Source of the DNA: Datnioides undecimradiatus | Taxonomy: Eukaryota; Chordata; Actinopteri; Lobotiformes; Datnioididae | Assembly: GCA_008933995.1 (NCBI GenBank) | Contig: WARS01000011.1 | Coordinates: 15,936,016 to 16,000,015 of the forward strand | Direction of reading: 5' to 3' | DNA length: 64,000 nucleotides | Shown here: positions 1-11,900 of the stretch, piece after piece | Numbering within the stretch: the stretch's first letter is position 1 | How the letters are laid out: every line of letters starts with the position of its first letter | Translations under genes and position numbers: made by a program | Notes under the pieces: model-generated | Told to the model about the DNA's origin: nothing | Seen by the model: only the letters and a program-made list of their open reading frames with translations | Databases searched by the model: none

Positions 1-449
1 GTTCAGAGGCAGACGAGGGGAAAAACAAGTCATTTGCATACCCTCGCCCCCTCGTAACACGCACTTCGTTATTATGTGACTTTTCCGACTCGGGCAATGA
101 TAAATAGAGGAGGAAAACTAGACATAGACATGATGACTGAAAAATATAGCCAAAAAACTCTTAAGCATCTCAGCCAGTCAGCCGTCAGGGTAAAGGACAC
201 TTTTTAAAAACAAGGAAAAATAAATCAGGATTTATCATTTAGAGGCGGCGCTGGCATCCATACAGAGGATTTCACAGAAAATGTAGGAGGCCCATTTTTT
301 TTTCCTAAAGAGACATACTATCTAGTGTTATGCAATTACTGTAAAAACAACAAACTGATGCACATTACAATAACAACTGATGACAGGCATATGCTTAAAT
401 CCGTGGAGACATCCCCCTGCAATATGCCTGCATTATATGCAAATGTTTC

Positions 450-466
450 TGTGTGTGTGTGTGTGT
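450..466. repeat. (TG)n microsatellite
   Basis: A perfect run of about eight TG units. Confidence 0.9.
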
Positions 467-609
467 TAAACCTCCCCCTTTCATTGCCATCAGTGTCTGC
501 CTGTGATGCTCCCTGCATCCGAGAAATAGATTTGGTTTGAATGATTAATAAAAGCGAAGTGAAGCAACCGTTTCAGAGGATTTACTATATGGTTGTGATG
601 GAACCAACG

Positions 610-940
610 TTATTGACTGCCACTGAGCCGCCAGCGTCGATGCCAAATTCATGGGCTTAATACATAGATTAAAAAAGCTCCAAGGCAAGCCGTCTTCGGC
701 AACTCACAGCATGCAATTAGCGAAGAATAACAATGCCATGTGGCGTGTAATTAGCAACGGGGATCAACCTCGTCCCCGCTTATTACGACGCCCTGACCTC
801 AACAAGTACCAAGAAAGTCAATTTAGGGCCGAAAAAGACGGCGGGATCGCCGGAAAAAGCTGTGTCGTTTCTAAAAGCTGTCTGACCTCCAGAGGCCCTG
901 ACCAATGGAACTGCTAATAAAGTCAACTTATGGAGAAAAA
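610..940. promoter_or_regulatory. Candidate conserved noncoding element
   Basis: The block has balanced base composition, no simple repeats and no recognised transposon. It contains homeodomain-type cores, including CAATTAG at 714-720 and TAATTAG at 748-754. Similar composition is common in vertebrate developmental enhancers. An 88-codon open frame crosses it but matches no family I know. Enhancer function is an inference from composition and motifs only. Confidence 0.25.
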
Positions 941-2218
941 AAGAGAAAAGAAAAAGAAACGCCTGCCATTTCCCTGGCTAATAACATGTGCATGTCAAGA
1001 GGCATTTGTCTAATGAAGCAGTTTTAATTGCGCCTTCCCTTATTGTTTGCTCTCCAGTTAAATCCACTTTGGCTAATCCTAAAGAACCTTGGCTATATTT
1101 CCCCAGACAAAATGCAGCTGTTGCTATACACTTATTTCACATTAACCTCTCATGCCCCGGTCCTTGTGTATACCTCTTGTGCTCACAAAGCTTCTGCACA
1201 TTTTCAGCATAAATTCACTTTATAGTAAAAACTGCCCGCGCCTTCGCGAACTTTCACAGCCTGGCACATTGGAAAAGGGAGGAGTGATTCAGCCTCAAAA
1301 GATCCAGTCCCACACACGCCAGGCATTATCACTCATCTTCTCATATAGTATCAAGTGTATGCTGCTCTCAGTAACACGATGGCATGATGATGATGAATGC
1401 TGGCAGCAGTGCCACAGTAAGGGTACCTCTCATCTTCTCTGCCAGACATGTACCATGAAAAGATGATGAGAAAGTTAGACGCCACAACAAAGTAAGGCGG
1501 TGAAAAAAGACAAACCCAGTGTAACCGGGGTGTTGATGTCACACCTTTTCAGCGTTAACCCTGTGGTCCTGCACGAGGAACCGCCGGAACGTTCTCGGAT
1601 CGAACAGCACATTACCGAGCATGCAGAAGCTGCAAGCAACAACTGTTATAAATCAGTGTAACAAGTTAGTAACGTGACCACCAGCAGGACCTGAGTTACA
1701 GGCTGTAAAGGGACCACTTGCATTTTACATTGACGCAAAACTTCAGCATGTTTCATGTTGAGGATTGACACTATAACCAAACATCAGCATGAGTTTGGAA
1801 AAAAGAGAGAAGTCGGCGCGCCAGTCACTTTGCTGCCTCAGTGGACTTAAAACTACTCGGTCATGATACTCATCTCTTCGTTTGACAGGCTTGGTGTTCT
1901 CTCTGAGTTTGGCCTTTTAGAAAAGCCAACTTGGCTTGTCTGACATGGTTGGACAAAGCATTTGATAAAAGGAAACAGAAGAGGCAAACAAGAGGGGGAA
2001 AGTCATATCAGGAGGGTTTTAGAAAGTCTAGTACGCCTCGCGAGCAAAAAGGTCACGGTGAAGTATCAAAACTTTTTCCGAAAATGTTGGGGAAAAAACA
2101 GCCATTTGCTGAAATCTTCAACCAAGTCCATGACAAAAAAAAAGTAAAAAAAAGTAAAAAAAGAGGTATGTCAATAACTGCATTTGTAAGATAATACAGG
2201 TGTCTGTTCACGCTTTCG

Positions 2219-2244
2219 CACACACACACACACACACACACACA
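2219..2244. repeat. (CA)13 microsatellite
   Basis: A perfect CA run of 26 bases. A shorter CAG run and more CA-rich DNA follow at 2448-2540. Confidence 0.95.
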
Positions 2245-3264
2245 GCCACAACACTAAATATGTGTTGGCTAATCACCCATGGAGTGGTCTTACAGGCGGA
2301 TTAAGCCTTGCCTTATAGACAAACATGATTTTTTAGAATTTAATAGATGAGCGTTGTGTCGAACAGGGCTCGGTTCATGTCCATCCGACTGGCTTCTTAA
2401 TTGAAAAACCACCCCACCACCCCACCCATAGACTGCATACACACTGGCAGCAGCAGCAGCACACACAGCTGCACTGTCACTGATATTCTATAGACACACA
2501 AGCTCACGCAGGCACACACATATACACACACACACTGCTGTATCAGTCATAATTAAACTGCCTCCCTGACAGGGCCTCTGAGATTAAAAAGTCTGGGGGA
2601 CGAATTTCACCCTCACCTTCAGCAAAGGGCAGTTTTCAGACACTGGAGACACAGACGCAACTCCTCTGTCAGATCCTTCCGGTTGCAGCCAGCTGGGGGA
2701 TTAGGCGGCTAATGTTAATGGGTTAGAGGAATCCTGCAGAGCTACCAGGAGCCAACATCCTCCCTGCTCTTTCCCGAGAAACCTGATAACCATACAAAGA
2801 TGCATGAGAGGAACACTTTTGATGATCGTGTGACTGTGGGCCGGGCTGGAACAGTGGGACTCACAATTGCACACAGGCGCTGGCACAGACCAAGGCTGAG
2901 ATAATCACAGTCAGACTGCATGTACCTGAGGTGTACAGGATATGGTATATGATTACACAGAAACTGTTCGTTGGCAAACATCAGCCAGTGCCTGAGATCT
3001 GCTGTGACTATCCCCTGCGATATTTTGGTGAGGTAGCAAGACATCAAGAATTAGAGCCACTGTGTGTTTGCTGGCAACAGGAGCTGCTGACATTTGCTTC
3101 TGGCTTTTACTGAGTTCTTGACAAATGTATTCAATAATGTAGAATCATACTATTTTTGTTTGCAACAGTACTGCTGATCCTACGATTTTAAATGTAGCTA
3201 TGATGACAATACCTCACTGGCTCTTTGCACAAAGTTTGCAAGTGTTTCTGATCATGACTGTTGC

Positions 3265-3930
3265 CTGTGGTATGCCAGTTATTGGAGCTATCAGCAAGTT
3301 TCAGGAGCAGGACCACACTTCAGTGCATCACTTCCCTATAAATACCCTAATAACCCTCTCTTCTCTCTTTCGTTCTCACATTCGACGGCCATTGTTACGA
3401 CCCCAGGGTCATATTTTGACCATTCTGTGAAAGCATATATGTCTTAATTGTGTGTGTGTGTGTAGATCTTTCTGTGAGTGTCTGATAGGTTGCACCTGAG
3501 TCTGGTTAATTGACTGCAATCAATGGTGCAGATGGTTCCTGGGAGCTGATTGGGTCCAGCCTTCCAAGCTTCCCACCTAAAGGCCAGCTTCCACCAGCTC
3601 CTGTGGGCTCTCCTCTCTCCACTTCCACCCAGACTGCCAGCATGGTTCTTTCTTTGAAAGATGTTTTTAACTTGCTCTTGGGAGTTGGGAAGAGGGGAGT
3701 CTCATTCACATGTTGCGTCAAAGTTTCCTGTAGGCTGGGATGTAACACCACCCCTTTCTTTTGTATGTCTTTCTCTCCTTCTTTCTGTCCATAGGGCTCT
3801 ATGGGGGATTCCCATCCAAAGCTTCCCCAAACTCAGCAACACCCCGAAGAACTGTCTCAAGTTCTTAATCTCATCAATAAATTGTTCAAATGTATCTCAT
3901 TGATGGTGTGGTCCTTGCTAACGAATTGTA
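3265..3930 (+). repeat. Repeat module copy A, LTR-like, interrupted
   Basis: This is the first of two diverged direct copies of a module of about 320 bp; the second is at 4012-4350. Shared landmarks in order are GGAGCTATCAGCAA, a TATA-like TATAAATA (3337-3344), CACATTCGAC, a pyrimidine tract ending in AG at 3793-3794 followed by GGCTCTATGGGG, AACTCAGCAACA, an AATAAA signal (3876-3881) and ATGGTGTGGTCCTTGC. A TATA-like box, a splice-acceptor-like tract and a poly(A) signal in this order resemble a retroelement LTR or a terminal exon with its 3' UTR. Copy A is split by a separate 355-bp insertion. Confidence 0.75.
3393..3747. mobile_element. 355-bp TGTTAC...GTAACA insertion (solo-LTR-like)
   Basis: Copy B of the surrounding module lacks exactly this segment, so it is an insertion into copy A. 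It begins TGTTACGACCCC and ends GGGATGTAACA, so its ends are imperfect inverted repeats of the TG...CA type used by LTR retrotransposons. The flanks are CCAT (3389-3392) and CCAC (3748-3751), a likely 4-bp target duplication with one change. A GT-rich tract lies inside near 3450. No coding capacity is apparent. It is most likely a solo LTR; a nonautonomous DNA transposon is the alternative. Confidence 0.6.
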
Positions 3931-4011
3931 TTTATAAGATATAAGGTATAATAACTTTGTATGTTGACTGTGTTTGTTATTTATTATGTAATTTTTATTT
4001 TTTTGCCATCA

Positions 4012-4350
4012 TAGATGGCAATGGATCTGCCCATCTACTGGAGCTATCAGCAAAGTTTCTGGAGCAGGACCACACCTCACTGTGTCACGTCCCTGTAAAT
4101 ACCTTATTAACCCTCTCTTCCCTCTTTTGTTCTCACATTCGACAACCATCCCTCCCATTCCTTTCTTTCTACCATCTCTTTCTCCCTTTCTATATATCTG
4201 TAGGGCTCTATGGGGACGCTATGGTGAATTCCCATCTGGAGCTTCCACAAACTCAGCAACATCCGAAGAAGTAGCTAAAGTTCTTCATCTTGTCAATAAA
4301 TCTTTCAAATGCATCTCATGGATGGTGTGGTCCTTGCGAGTGAAACAGCA
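4012..4350 (+). repeat. Repeat module copy B, LTR-like, uninterrupted
   Basis: This is the uninterrupted partner of copy A. It carries the same ordered landmarks: GGAGCTATCAGCAAAG, a degenerate TATA-like TGTAAATA near 4094-4101, CACATTCGACAACC, a pyrimidine tract ending in AG at 4202-4203, GGCTCTATGGGG, AATAAA at 4295-4300 and ATGGTGTGGTCCTTGC. The TATA-to-AATAAA distance is about 200 bp, as in compact LTRs. The gap between copies A and B is only about 80 bp. A 168-codon open frame (4082-4588) runs through it and looks incidental. Confidence 0.75.
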
Positions 4351-5029
4351 TTTAATCTTCCACACAGCCACTGACAACTTGTTTTCAGTGTGTAAATGTG
4401 TACAAAGATCTACCCTATACATAAAGTGCCCTGAGATGAACACTGTTATGATTAGGTGCTATGCAAAAAATGTGATTTTTGTAAACATAAACCTGTTAAA
4501 TAAGGTCTGTGGTAATGCATTTAGCAACTTTCTCTTGGGAATGTCGAACTCTTTTGCTTTCATTATCTGCACGTTTCATTTGATATAGTTCGTGCCACAG
4601 AAAACTCATAATTGCAGTCTATTCTGCCAACAGTAAGGATGCACGCTGTGTCCTATGGCCTGCACAAAACACTGACATGGAGTTGGAGCTTCTAGTGTCT
4701 CTGTACAAATATCTGGTTTTTGTGTGATCAATGCCAGCCACTCCAGATAATTTGCTTGGTTATTAAAAAGGCAGACTGGGCGGCCCTGCGCCGTGTGCTG
4801 TGAATGCTCTACATCCCCCAGACAGTTCATGGCCAGTATCGCCACCTCCCAAGGACCTGCTCTTCCACACCATCTTGATTTGGGAGCTTCAGGTTCTGAG
4901 GAAAACAGTGGTAATTGCACATAGGTAGTGTTAGCAGCATACACTAAAGTACCATTTATTTTATTCTACCTAGTTAAAACAGCACGACTATAAATCCTTG
5001 TGTAATGAGAATACACTGCTCAGTTGTTT
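4351..5029. other. Noncoding DNA, no gene recognised
   Basis: No repeat family was recognised. A 112-codon minus-strand open frame at 4606-4944 has no recognisable domain. It lacks splice or promoter context that would support a gene. Confidence 0.5.
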
Positions 5030-5165
5030 TTCACTGTTTTAGAGAGGTGCTTATTGAACTTCCTGGTGATTTTGGAGGCTGTGGTTCACGGTGTTGTTTA
5101 ATTGTCTTGTTTTATACTGAGAGGCGTTTCTAATATTTACACTGAAATGGAAATAAATGGGTTGT
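5030..5165. mobile_element. Probable fish interspersed repeat fragment
   Basis: The segment contains TACTGAGAGGCGTTTCTAAT, close to a tail sequence I associate with an abundant fish repeat. It ends in an A-rich stretch with AATAAA-like sequence. No terminal repeats or target duplication could be defined. The assignment rests on recognition of a short motif. Confidence 0.35.
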
Positions 5166-5804
5166 GGGTAAAATGTAGCTAAATGTGCCACAATTTGGTA
5201 AGCTATTCGGTTTTTAAAAGAATAACATAATTAGATTAAACTGTGTATGTAACACATACGTAACTTGAGCGGTTTTGTACTTTACTTGAACGTGTTGTAA
5301 CTGTGCAGATTAGGGCCGTCACTAAGATAAACAACTAAAGGTAATTCTTTGCAAGCACAACCGTGTCTGGACACACAGCTTAGCTTAGATGCTCTGGAAT
5401 CGGACATTGCAGCAGATCGTGGAGTGGCAGGGTTGGGGTGCTAAGTGAGATGTAATAAAGCAGGCAGGTAAATCAGTAGGGAGCAATCTGACAGAGTCTG
5501 GATGAATGACCCAGGTTTTATACAGCAGTGGCTTGTTGAGTTGATGAGTTGATGATCTGCAGGTGCTCAGGTTGAATGGGCGAAGAGGGAACCCTGGAGG
5601 CCATGCCCAGTATACACACACACACACACACACAGGAGGTACAGATGAGGTAGATACTCTGCGTTTCACTGCTTTACTCTGCGTTTTCAGGAATATTTTC
5701 ATTGTTCTTTTATTTAATGACTCTACACAGAGTTGTATAGTGAAATAGAAGGTGTATTCCCTTTATGGTTTGGTACTATGGATATGGTCCTGCAGCAGAT
5801 ACTT
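5166..5804. other. Noncoding DNA with a CA microsatellite
   Basis: Apart from the CA run at 5614-5634, I see nothing recognisable here. The minus-strand 105-codon open frame at 5385-5702 crosses the microsatellite and is not protein-like. Confidence 0.5.
5614..5634. repeat. (AC)n microsatellite
   Basis: A perfect AC run of 21 bases. Confidence 0.95.
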
Positions 5805-6290
5805 CTGTAGTTCCTGCCAGAGGGCAGCTGGGTGAACAGGCTGTAGCCGGGGTTGGTATTATCCCATAGTATCCTTTGAGCTCCGCAAATCACCGACGCT
5901 CAATCGATTGGTACCAGTCATGTCGCGGCTGGTTTTAATCACCCACCGCAAAACCCTGCTGTCACGAGCGGAACACGTCCCATCCCCGGTTTATGCTGTT
6001 TCCACTCAGGTTGATTTCTGTCGCTTCTCTGGAAAAGTAAAGTTTGGAATATTGTCTTTTTGAGTTTCCTTAAAAAACACAGTCGTTGCTGAGCTGATGT
6101 GTGATGGCCGTGGCAGGTCCTCTGATGCTGATTCCCACGAACCCAAAGCTGTTCACCTGCTCCACCTCAGCTCCGCCGATGTAGACACTTGTGTGTTTCT
6201 TTACCTCCTTTTTCCTAAAACTAACAATCGGCTCCTTCTTTTTGTTTTATTAACGCTGAGCAGCAGCGACGTTCCACACAGGATTACGGA
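5805..6290 (-). mobile_element. LINE fragment, reverse-transcriptase C-terminal part
   Basis: The minus strand from 6237 to 6101 reads open for about 45 codons. It includes IVSFRKKEV, then YIGGAEVEQVNSF and ITHQL-type residues. These match the conserved region downstream of the reverse-transcriptase domain in an abundant fish non-LTR retrotransposon (consensus-like LIVDFRKK...YIGGAEVEQVNSFKFLG). Further 3' on that strand (5805-6060) nucleotide similarity continues to the element's C-terminal coding part, including the region corresponding to GGGCAGCTGGGTGAACAGGC on the plus strand. That part is interrupted by stops and small indels. It is a dead, 5'-truncated copy. I place it in the CR1/L2-like LINEs, with the exact family unresolved. 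Confidence 0.85.
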
Positions 6291-9117
6291 GTAATTGCGG
6301 TGACGCGTCGATATTTGAGACATTAACCCATTTTTTAACCCAGTTTTTTTAATTTCACTGTTATAATTTGAATATGTGTTTACTACAGATTCTCTCTCTT
6401 TCGCTCTGTTTCTGTGCAGATCATGCGAAGACTGTTTTCCATGCACGATTGTTAAAATCGTTGTTTGAACTCCGATGACAGCTATCTGGTCCAGACGTCT
6501 GTTCCACGTTACAGTTATGGATGTCTCGTGACGTTCTGTGTGTTGTACCATCATGCAACACATTTCCATCAGTGAGTTTTTACCCCTTTGGGTCTTTTTA
6601 GAGTGATAAATGGTGATGATTTACTGACATTTTACAGCGAGCTGAAATTACTGTGTGTTTACACAATGGCAAACACACAGCAGAGACTGAGCTCTGCTAT
6701 GAGCTCGGCCGATGGGGGACTAAAGTTCTTTTAATTGATTTACTGCCACATGACTCATCTAGACAGAGAGATTCGGCTCTCAGCTGTCCAATATCATTCC
6801 ACACCCAGACCACATCATCCCATATGCAACTAGAAGTGCAGATCCCCACCAGATGTGTGAGTGGGGGAACAAGGAGTGCAGGCGGTGCGTCCAGCATGAA
6901 TACATTAAAGTTGTATTACAGTGTAACCAGAGTGGACAAGGCCTCAAACACAATGTCCAGATGAAATCAACATGACCACTTTGTTCCCTTGTGGAAACAA
7001 GAGTCCTATCTAAGTAGTATTCAAGCATTTGTTGACCCGCTGTGGTCCCTTCCTGGTTAAAAGCTGAGGAGTCATCAGTTGGCGGTGGCATAAAACACCA
7101 CAGTCAACAGTTTTTAAAAAGCGAATCACCACAACCACGAGACGTCGTTGAGCATGCACTCATTAATGTTCGCAATAGTTATTAGGCTAGTGGCTGCAGA
7201 CACATCTGGGCTCATGTCTGGTGGAGATAATAAAACTTGTTTTAGCCTGCCTAAATACCAGAGAGTGGGGAATATAATGGCCTAAATACTTAAGGCGGTA
7301 ACAAAATATACTAAAGCGAATTTGGTACAAAACTCTAAATTGCCCTGATGCAGTTAATCTTCTCCCTCGGCTTGGAACAACTCAAAAAAATAATGTTTAA
7401 TTACTCTGGTAGCAGGTCTGTAACCCTCCAAATGATAGCTGATGTCTACATCTCATTAAATCAGTCTGGAATGACTGAATCAACCGTGGATTACTCACTG
7501 CCACACAAGACACTTAAAACATTTCATCAATAGCGCTAAACAAATCAAAATTTACATTTCATTAGCAGTGAATGCTTGAATCTCAAACATTTCTGAACCA
7601 TTTCCACAGAGGGGAAAAAAAAAAAACAGGATTGATTGATTTAATCAGGCGGTATAGAACAATATCTCCTGTGTATAGAACAATCTCATTGTGGAGCATT
7701 TAATGCTTTCTCAGCCTCGCAAACGTGTAGCTGTCGTCACATAGCTCGCACTAATTGATCTTGATTGTTGATTTGATTAAGTCTCTTTCAGGACGTCTGT
7801 GGGAAATGATTTTTACTCACGCGCTTGTCATTTATAATAGCGCACCATGACGGAACTAAAAATAACGTGGCCGAGGCAGAGTCATATTGTTTTCTGTCAT
7901 TCGTCCCTCTCAGGCCTGCTGAGAAAGTCTGACACTTTCTCATTTTACAAGGCTGTATAGAGCTTTCTGTGATGAAATCTAACTAGAACAATAGCTCTAT
8001 CACAGACCCCTCGGCTGTGACTGTGAAGACCAATAAACCCAAATGACAAGACACCAACCAAACTCTCTTTTGCTGAAACTTTTGGGCAATAAGAGAATAA
8101 GAGAACTTTCAGGAAATCAATATAAAGTGCTTGTACTTGATTAGGGCCTTGGCTCCTTCTCTCAGAGTTCATGTAGACAAGAGGAGGTTCGAAGTTCTGC
8201 GTGGAAGGTCAGCAGCATAATTCACAGAGTCTTTCCTAGTTCTCTGGGAGATGGCACCACTTACAGAGCTGAATATCCATTCAAATAAAAGCCCACAGGG
8301 CCAACGGCATCAGCAAGGCACAGCCAGAGATGTGGTGAGGGAAGCGATGGAGAATGAGAGAGTATGTATAGTTGGGTGGCTTTCAAGTTGAGTTAGTTCA
8401 ATCAGGCAAGTTAATGCACGCAATCAGGGGTTATCAAAGTACGCGACAACAAATATTACATGAAAACTTTGCCGCTGACGTTCAACAGAGATGAGTGGCT
8501 GAGTTTCCCACTGTCTGGCTTCGCTGGAGACGCTGCAGGGTTTGCATCGCGAGGCGCGTCAGTCAAACTTGGAGAAAACCCCGTTTAAAAGACTCCACAG
8601 TTGGACGTGAGTGAGAAATCCTTTAGCGGTTGAAGTTGAGAAGGAAAGCTGCCGCCCTCGGGCTAAAATCTAGACGAGGAGTCAGAGACAAGCTTCTCAC
8701 ATGCACCCCTGAGTGACAAGTGACGCAACTTTCAGATTGAAAATATTAATTAGTACATCTCCATCATGCTGCATAACATCATTTTATTCCTCCTGCCACG
8801 CAGTGTCATATCTTGCGCCCGTGTTTGATGGTTCCCACTGATGATGGGATATCAGTGCTGCTACGGATGTTATCGGATACCAAGCCGCACAACCACACGG
8901 CAGCTTATTAGCCAAAAGTAAATGATGTTGTTTTGTTTTTACATTCGTTTCCAAGTGGAGGCTTTTTGAATGAGATTATCTGCAGTAACACTTCATTACA
9001 TATCAAATAAATTAAAACACAAACGCATTTTCACGCGATTTGTTCGGTGGAGAGAGAAATTCATACAGCTTGTGTTTTCTGTGGCCACATGCAAGAGATC
9101 TGTCCAGCTAAATCCTA

Positions 9118-9137
9118 TAAATAAATAAATAAATAAA
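9118..9137. repeat. (TAAA)5 microsatellite
   Basis: Five perfect tetranucleotide units. Confidence 0.9.
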
Positions 9138-9807
9138 GTAAATCGTCGAGATTCATGATGATTTAACAGTTTGTTTTTTTTTGTTTTGCAGCGCCTGAAG
9201 GAATTCAAGCAGAGAAAACAAACAAGCTTGTTTCGCCATTGAGGTTTACGTTGTTTATTGTTTGATTTGATTTACAGCAATTTGTGTCACATGCAACGTG
9301 CGCACTCGGCCACATCGGCGCGAAAGGAAAAGGCAGACGAGGACAAACGAATGAATCAGTCAAACCATCAAGACATGACGTGCAAAGATGAAAACAACAA
9401 AAGAAGCAAACAAACAAATGCAAATAGGCTGTAACGCAAACAGGGTGATATCTATAAAACCGAAGTGTGTTTGTTTAACCCATCTCCGTAGTCTTCCTGA
9501 CTTTATGCTACATTAGGAATAAGCAATATACAAATAAATTACTAAAACAGTAGGTATGTTATTTTTATATCTGTTTTTATAAAATCTGGTAAAATGTTCT
9601 AAGCTTTGGCCCTAATACAGTGAAAGAATATGTTTTTTTTATTTTGGTTACGCTTACTTTTAGTCTGTTGGTAGTTTTACTGCACTCAAACACCTGTAAA
9701 TAACCCGCTACTTGTTCATTAAGCATTATTGCACAGGTCTTAAATGATAAAACTGTGATGATGAAACTGTTTCCCTGCTCCGATAATCCTTTCAACTGTC
9801 AACTTAA

Positions 9808-9822
9808 ATATATATATATATA
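9808..9822. repeat. (AT)n microsatellite
   Basis: A short perfect AT run inside A+T-rich DNA. Confidence 0.8.
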
Positions 9823-10450
9823 AAAAGTTTTGGCTACTCAAAATTGCATGCATAGTTTCTGATTTGTGGCGCTTTCGACCGTTGCTGTAATATTTAGTGT
9901 CCTTATTTTATTAAAACTAATGTTATTCTTCTAATCCTCCTATAAAGCACTTTTACCTCTGGTTTTTAAAGGTGATATATAAATAAAATCTTATTTACTC
10001 GCTTAAATATGTTATTTTTTCCTATGTATCTACCTTATGCAATACAGAATTACTGCTTCTTGTTCTCTGTGCTTTCCAGCAGTCGTAATAAACAATGAGG
10101 AGGGATAACAAAAAGCAGTGAGACATGGCTTCCTGCATTATCTTTCAATAGCATATATTCAGTGCAAGTAGCGCTAACAAATATAGAAAATTCAAACTGT
10201 TATCGGTAATTTCCCTCGTCTTCGTGCCGATCTGTTAACCTGCAGCACCTTAATCCGTATCAGCATTCCCTGTGTAAACATGCGAATGTGGACGTGTGTG
10301 TCTTGAATCATCCGTGTTACTCAGAATCCGTAGCTCGCTGTTTGTTGAAGCCCAGCGATGCTCAGCGTGACTGTACTCTTACTTAACCGGGAGACAAAAC
10401 CCTCAGGTGACTTTGCTCTTAATCACTTCATGCAAATCACGCCGTTAATG

Positions 10451-10466
10451 TTTTTTTTTTTTTTTT
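10451..10466. repeat. Poly(T) tract
   Basis: Sixteen T residues in a row. No retrotransposed sequence is evident next to it. Confidence 0.85.
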
Positions 10467-11900
10467 GGGCTTTTTTCCTTCAGATTACATCAAAGGCTCA
10501 GTCATTTTAGGTGAAGTGTAATTGGCACAGAAAGGGTACAAGCAGGAGTGTAACTGCAGCGTTGCGTGTCCTATCATCATTTATCAAACAGTCTTGTCGT
10601 CGTGCATATTCATGCTGTCGGATGACGTTCTTGCATTGTAAATACCCAATGATGCTCTGAGAAAATGGAAAATGAATGTCAAAGTAAATTAGTGTACAAA
10701 CCATTACTCCTATAAAGCAATTTGCAGAGATATATTCGGTACAGTATTATAAGTATTTCATGCATTAAAAACTTACAGAACAACTTCAGCAGTTACTGTA
10801 TTGCGGCGCACACTTTACTGTAGGGCTTCTGCTCTAATGAATAGCACATGATTTATTTATTTTTTTTTCTGTTCAAGCTATTTTGGTGATGCTTTTCATG
10901 AAACAGTTATTTTATTTTGACTGCTTGTCTTTCCTTTGATATCTGCTAACCGGAGATGGAGAGCTAAAAGTAGAGCAGCGTGTATTTCGCCTCCGCGTCG
11001 AACGCGGCGACTGCGGCTGCTTTGGGAAAGTCGATAGGGTCTGAGTTTGGCTATTTATTTTACAACCCACGTCTATTTTAGGAGCAAGCCGGTTTGATAC
11101 GTGCATGGATTTCCAGAGTGAATGCCTGGAACAAACAAGCAAGCATATATGTAAAATACTGGTTCTGTTAGATATTAACGTAGGTCTGAATGTAGGCATC
11201 AGTTTCCAGGTTGATTATGTTTTAACCATAACTGGGTAAACCATGAAAGCACTGAGCACATACGGTATATTGTGTTCAGAGATGATCCTTTTGGCCATTT
11301 TCCATCTTTTAGCCAACTGTGGCATCCCTTCCTGATCCATGATCTGTGCTGTTGGACATTTTTGTCACTGTGACCATGGATTTGCCTTTTTAACAATGAA
11401 TCTTGAAATTTGTTTGTAATGGCAGTTACACACTCTGGTCTTCATCCTCCTAATCATACTGCTACATATTCTGTGAGCGCATGAGCTCATCCTGATGCAC
11501 CAATAGGATCTTTTTCCCTGGCATTGCTTCATGCCACATGTAGTAAGAATTAATATTGACATCAGTAGGGTGCGGCCAACAGTGAACACGAGTCTCCCCT
11601 CGGTTCGTGTGGATCTAAGTGGCCATGTCCGCCTCCCACTGAGGCACCAGCTGTGAGCGCGCTGTATGCTCAACCACCTCTTCCCCCCCCCCGCTCAACC
11701 TTTGCCATGTGACCTGGCCTTAAAACCAGCAGACCATGCGCAGGTCATGCTGCACTCTACAGTCGTTACTTTTATTTCATGACTGTACAGTGACTTAATG
11801 CCAGCTGACAGCCTTCACCAGAAACACATTTATCGCCGGCTGAAGCGTGAATAATCTATATTTTTTCATTCATTCATTCTTTCACATTTCACATTTTGTG

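Larger units (their letters stand above)
1..3264. other. Noncoding DNA, no gene recognised
   Basis: Open frames here are short (under about 105 codons) and occur on both strands without a recognisable protein family. The stretch holds two microsatellites, a C/CA-rich tract near 2408-2540 and A-rich low-complexity DNA near 2137-2163. No transposon family was recognised. A part with homeodomain-like sites (610-940) is listed separately. Confidence 0.6.
6291..11900. other. Long noncoding stretch, no gene or transposon recognised
   Basis: Open frames are short and scattered over both strands. Base composition varies: 9480-10060 is rich in A and T, while 8500-8700 has many CpGs. Simple repeats occur at 9118-9137, 9808-9822 and 10451-10466. 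A short minus-strand frame near 11361-11200 and one at 11673-11365 match no family I know. Confidence 0.55.

Noticed and set aside
4082-4588. Longest open frame in the window, 168 codons on plus
   Set aside because: It runs through the repeated LTR-like module and its AATAAA signal, and its partner copy is not open over the same span. Composition is not that of a known protein.
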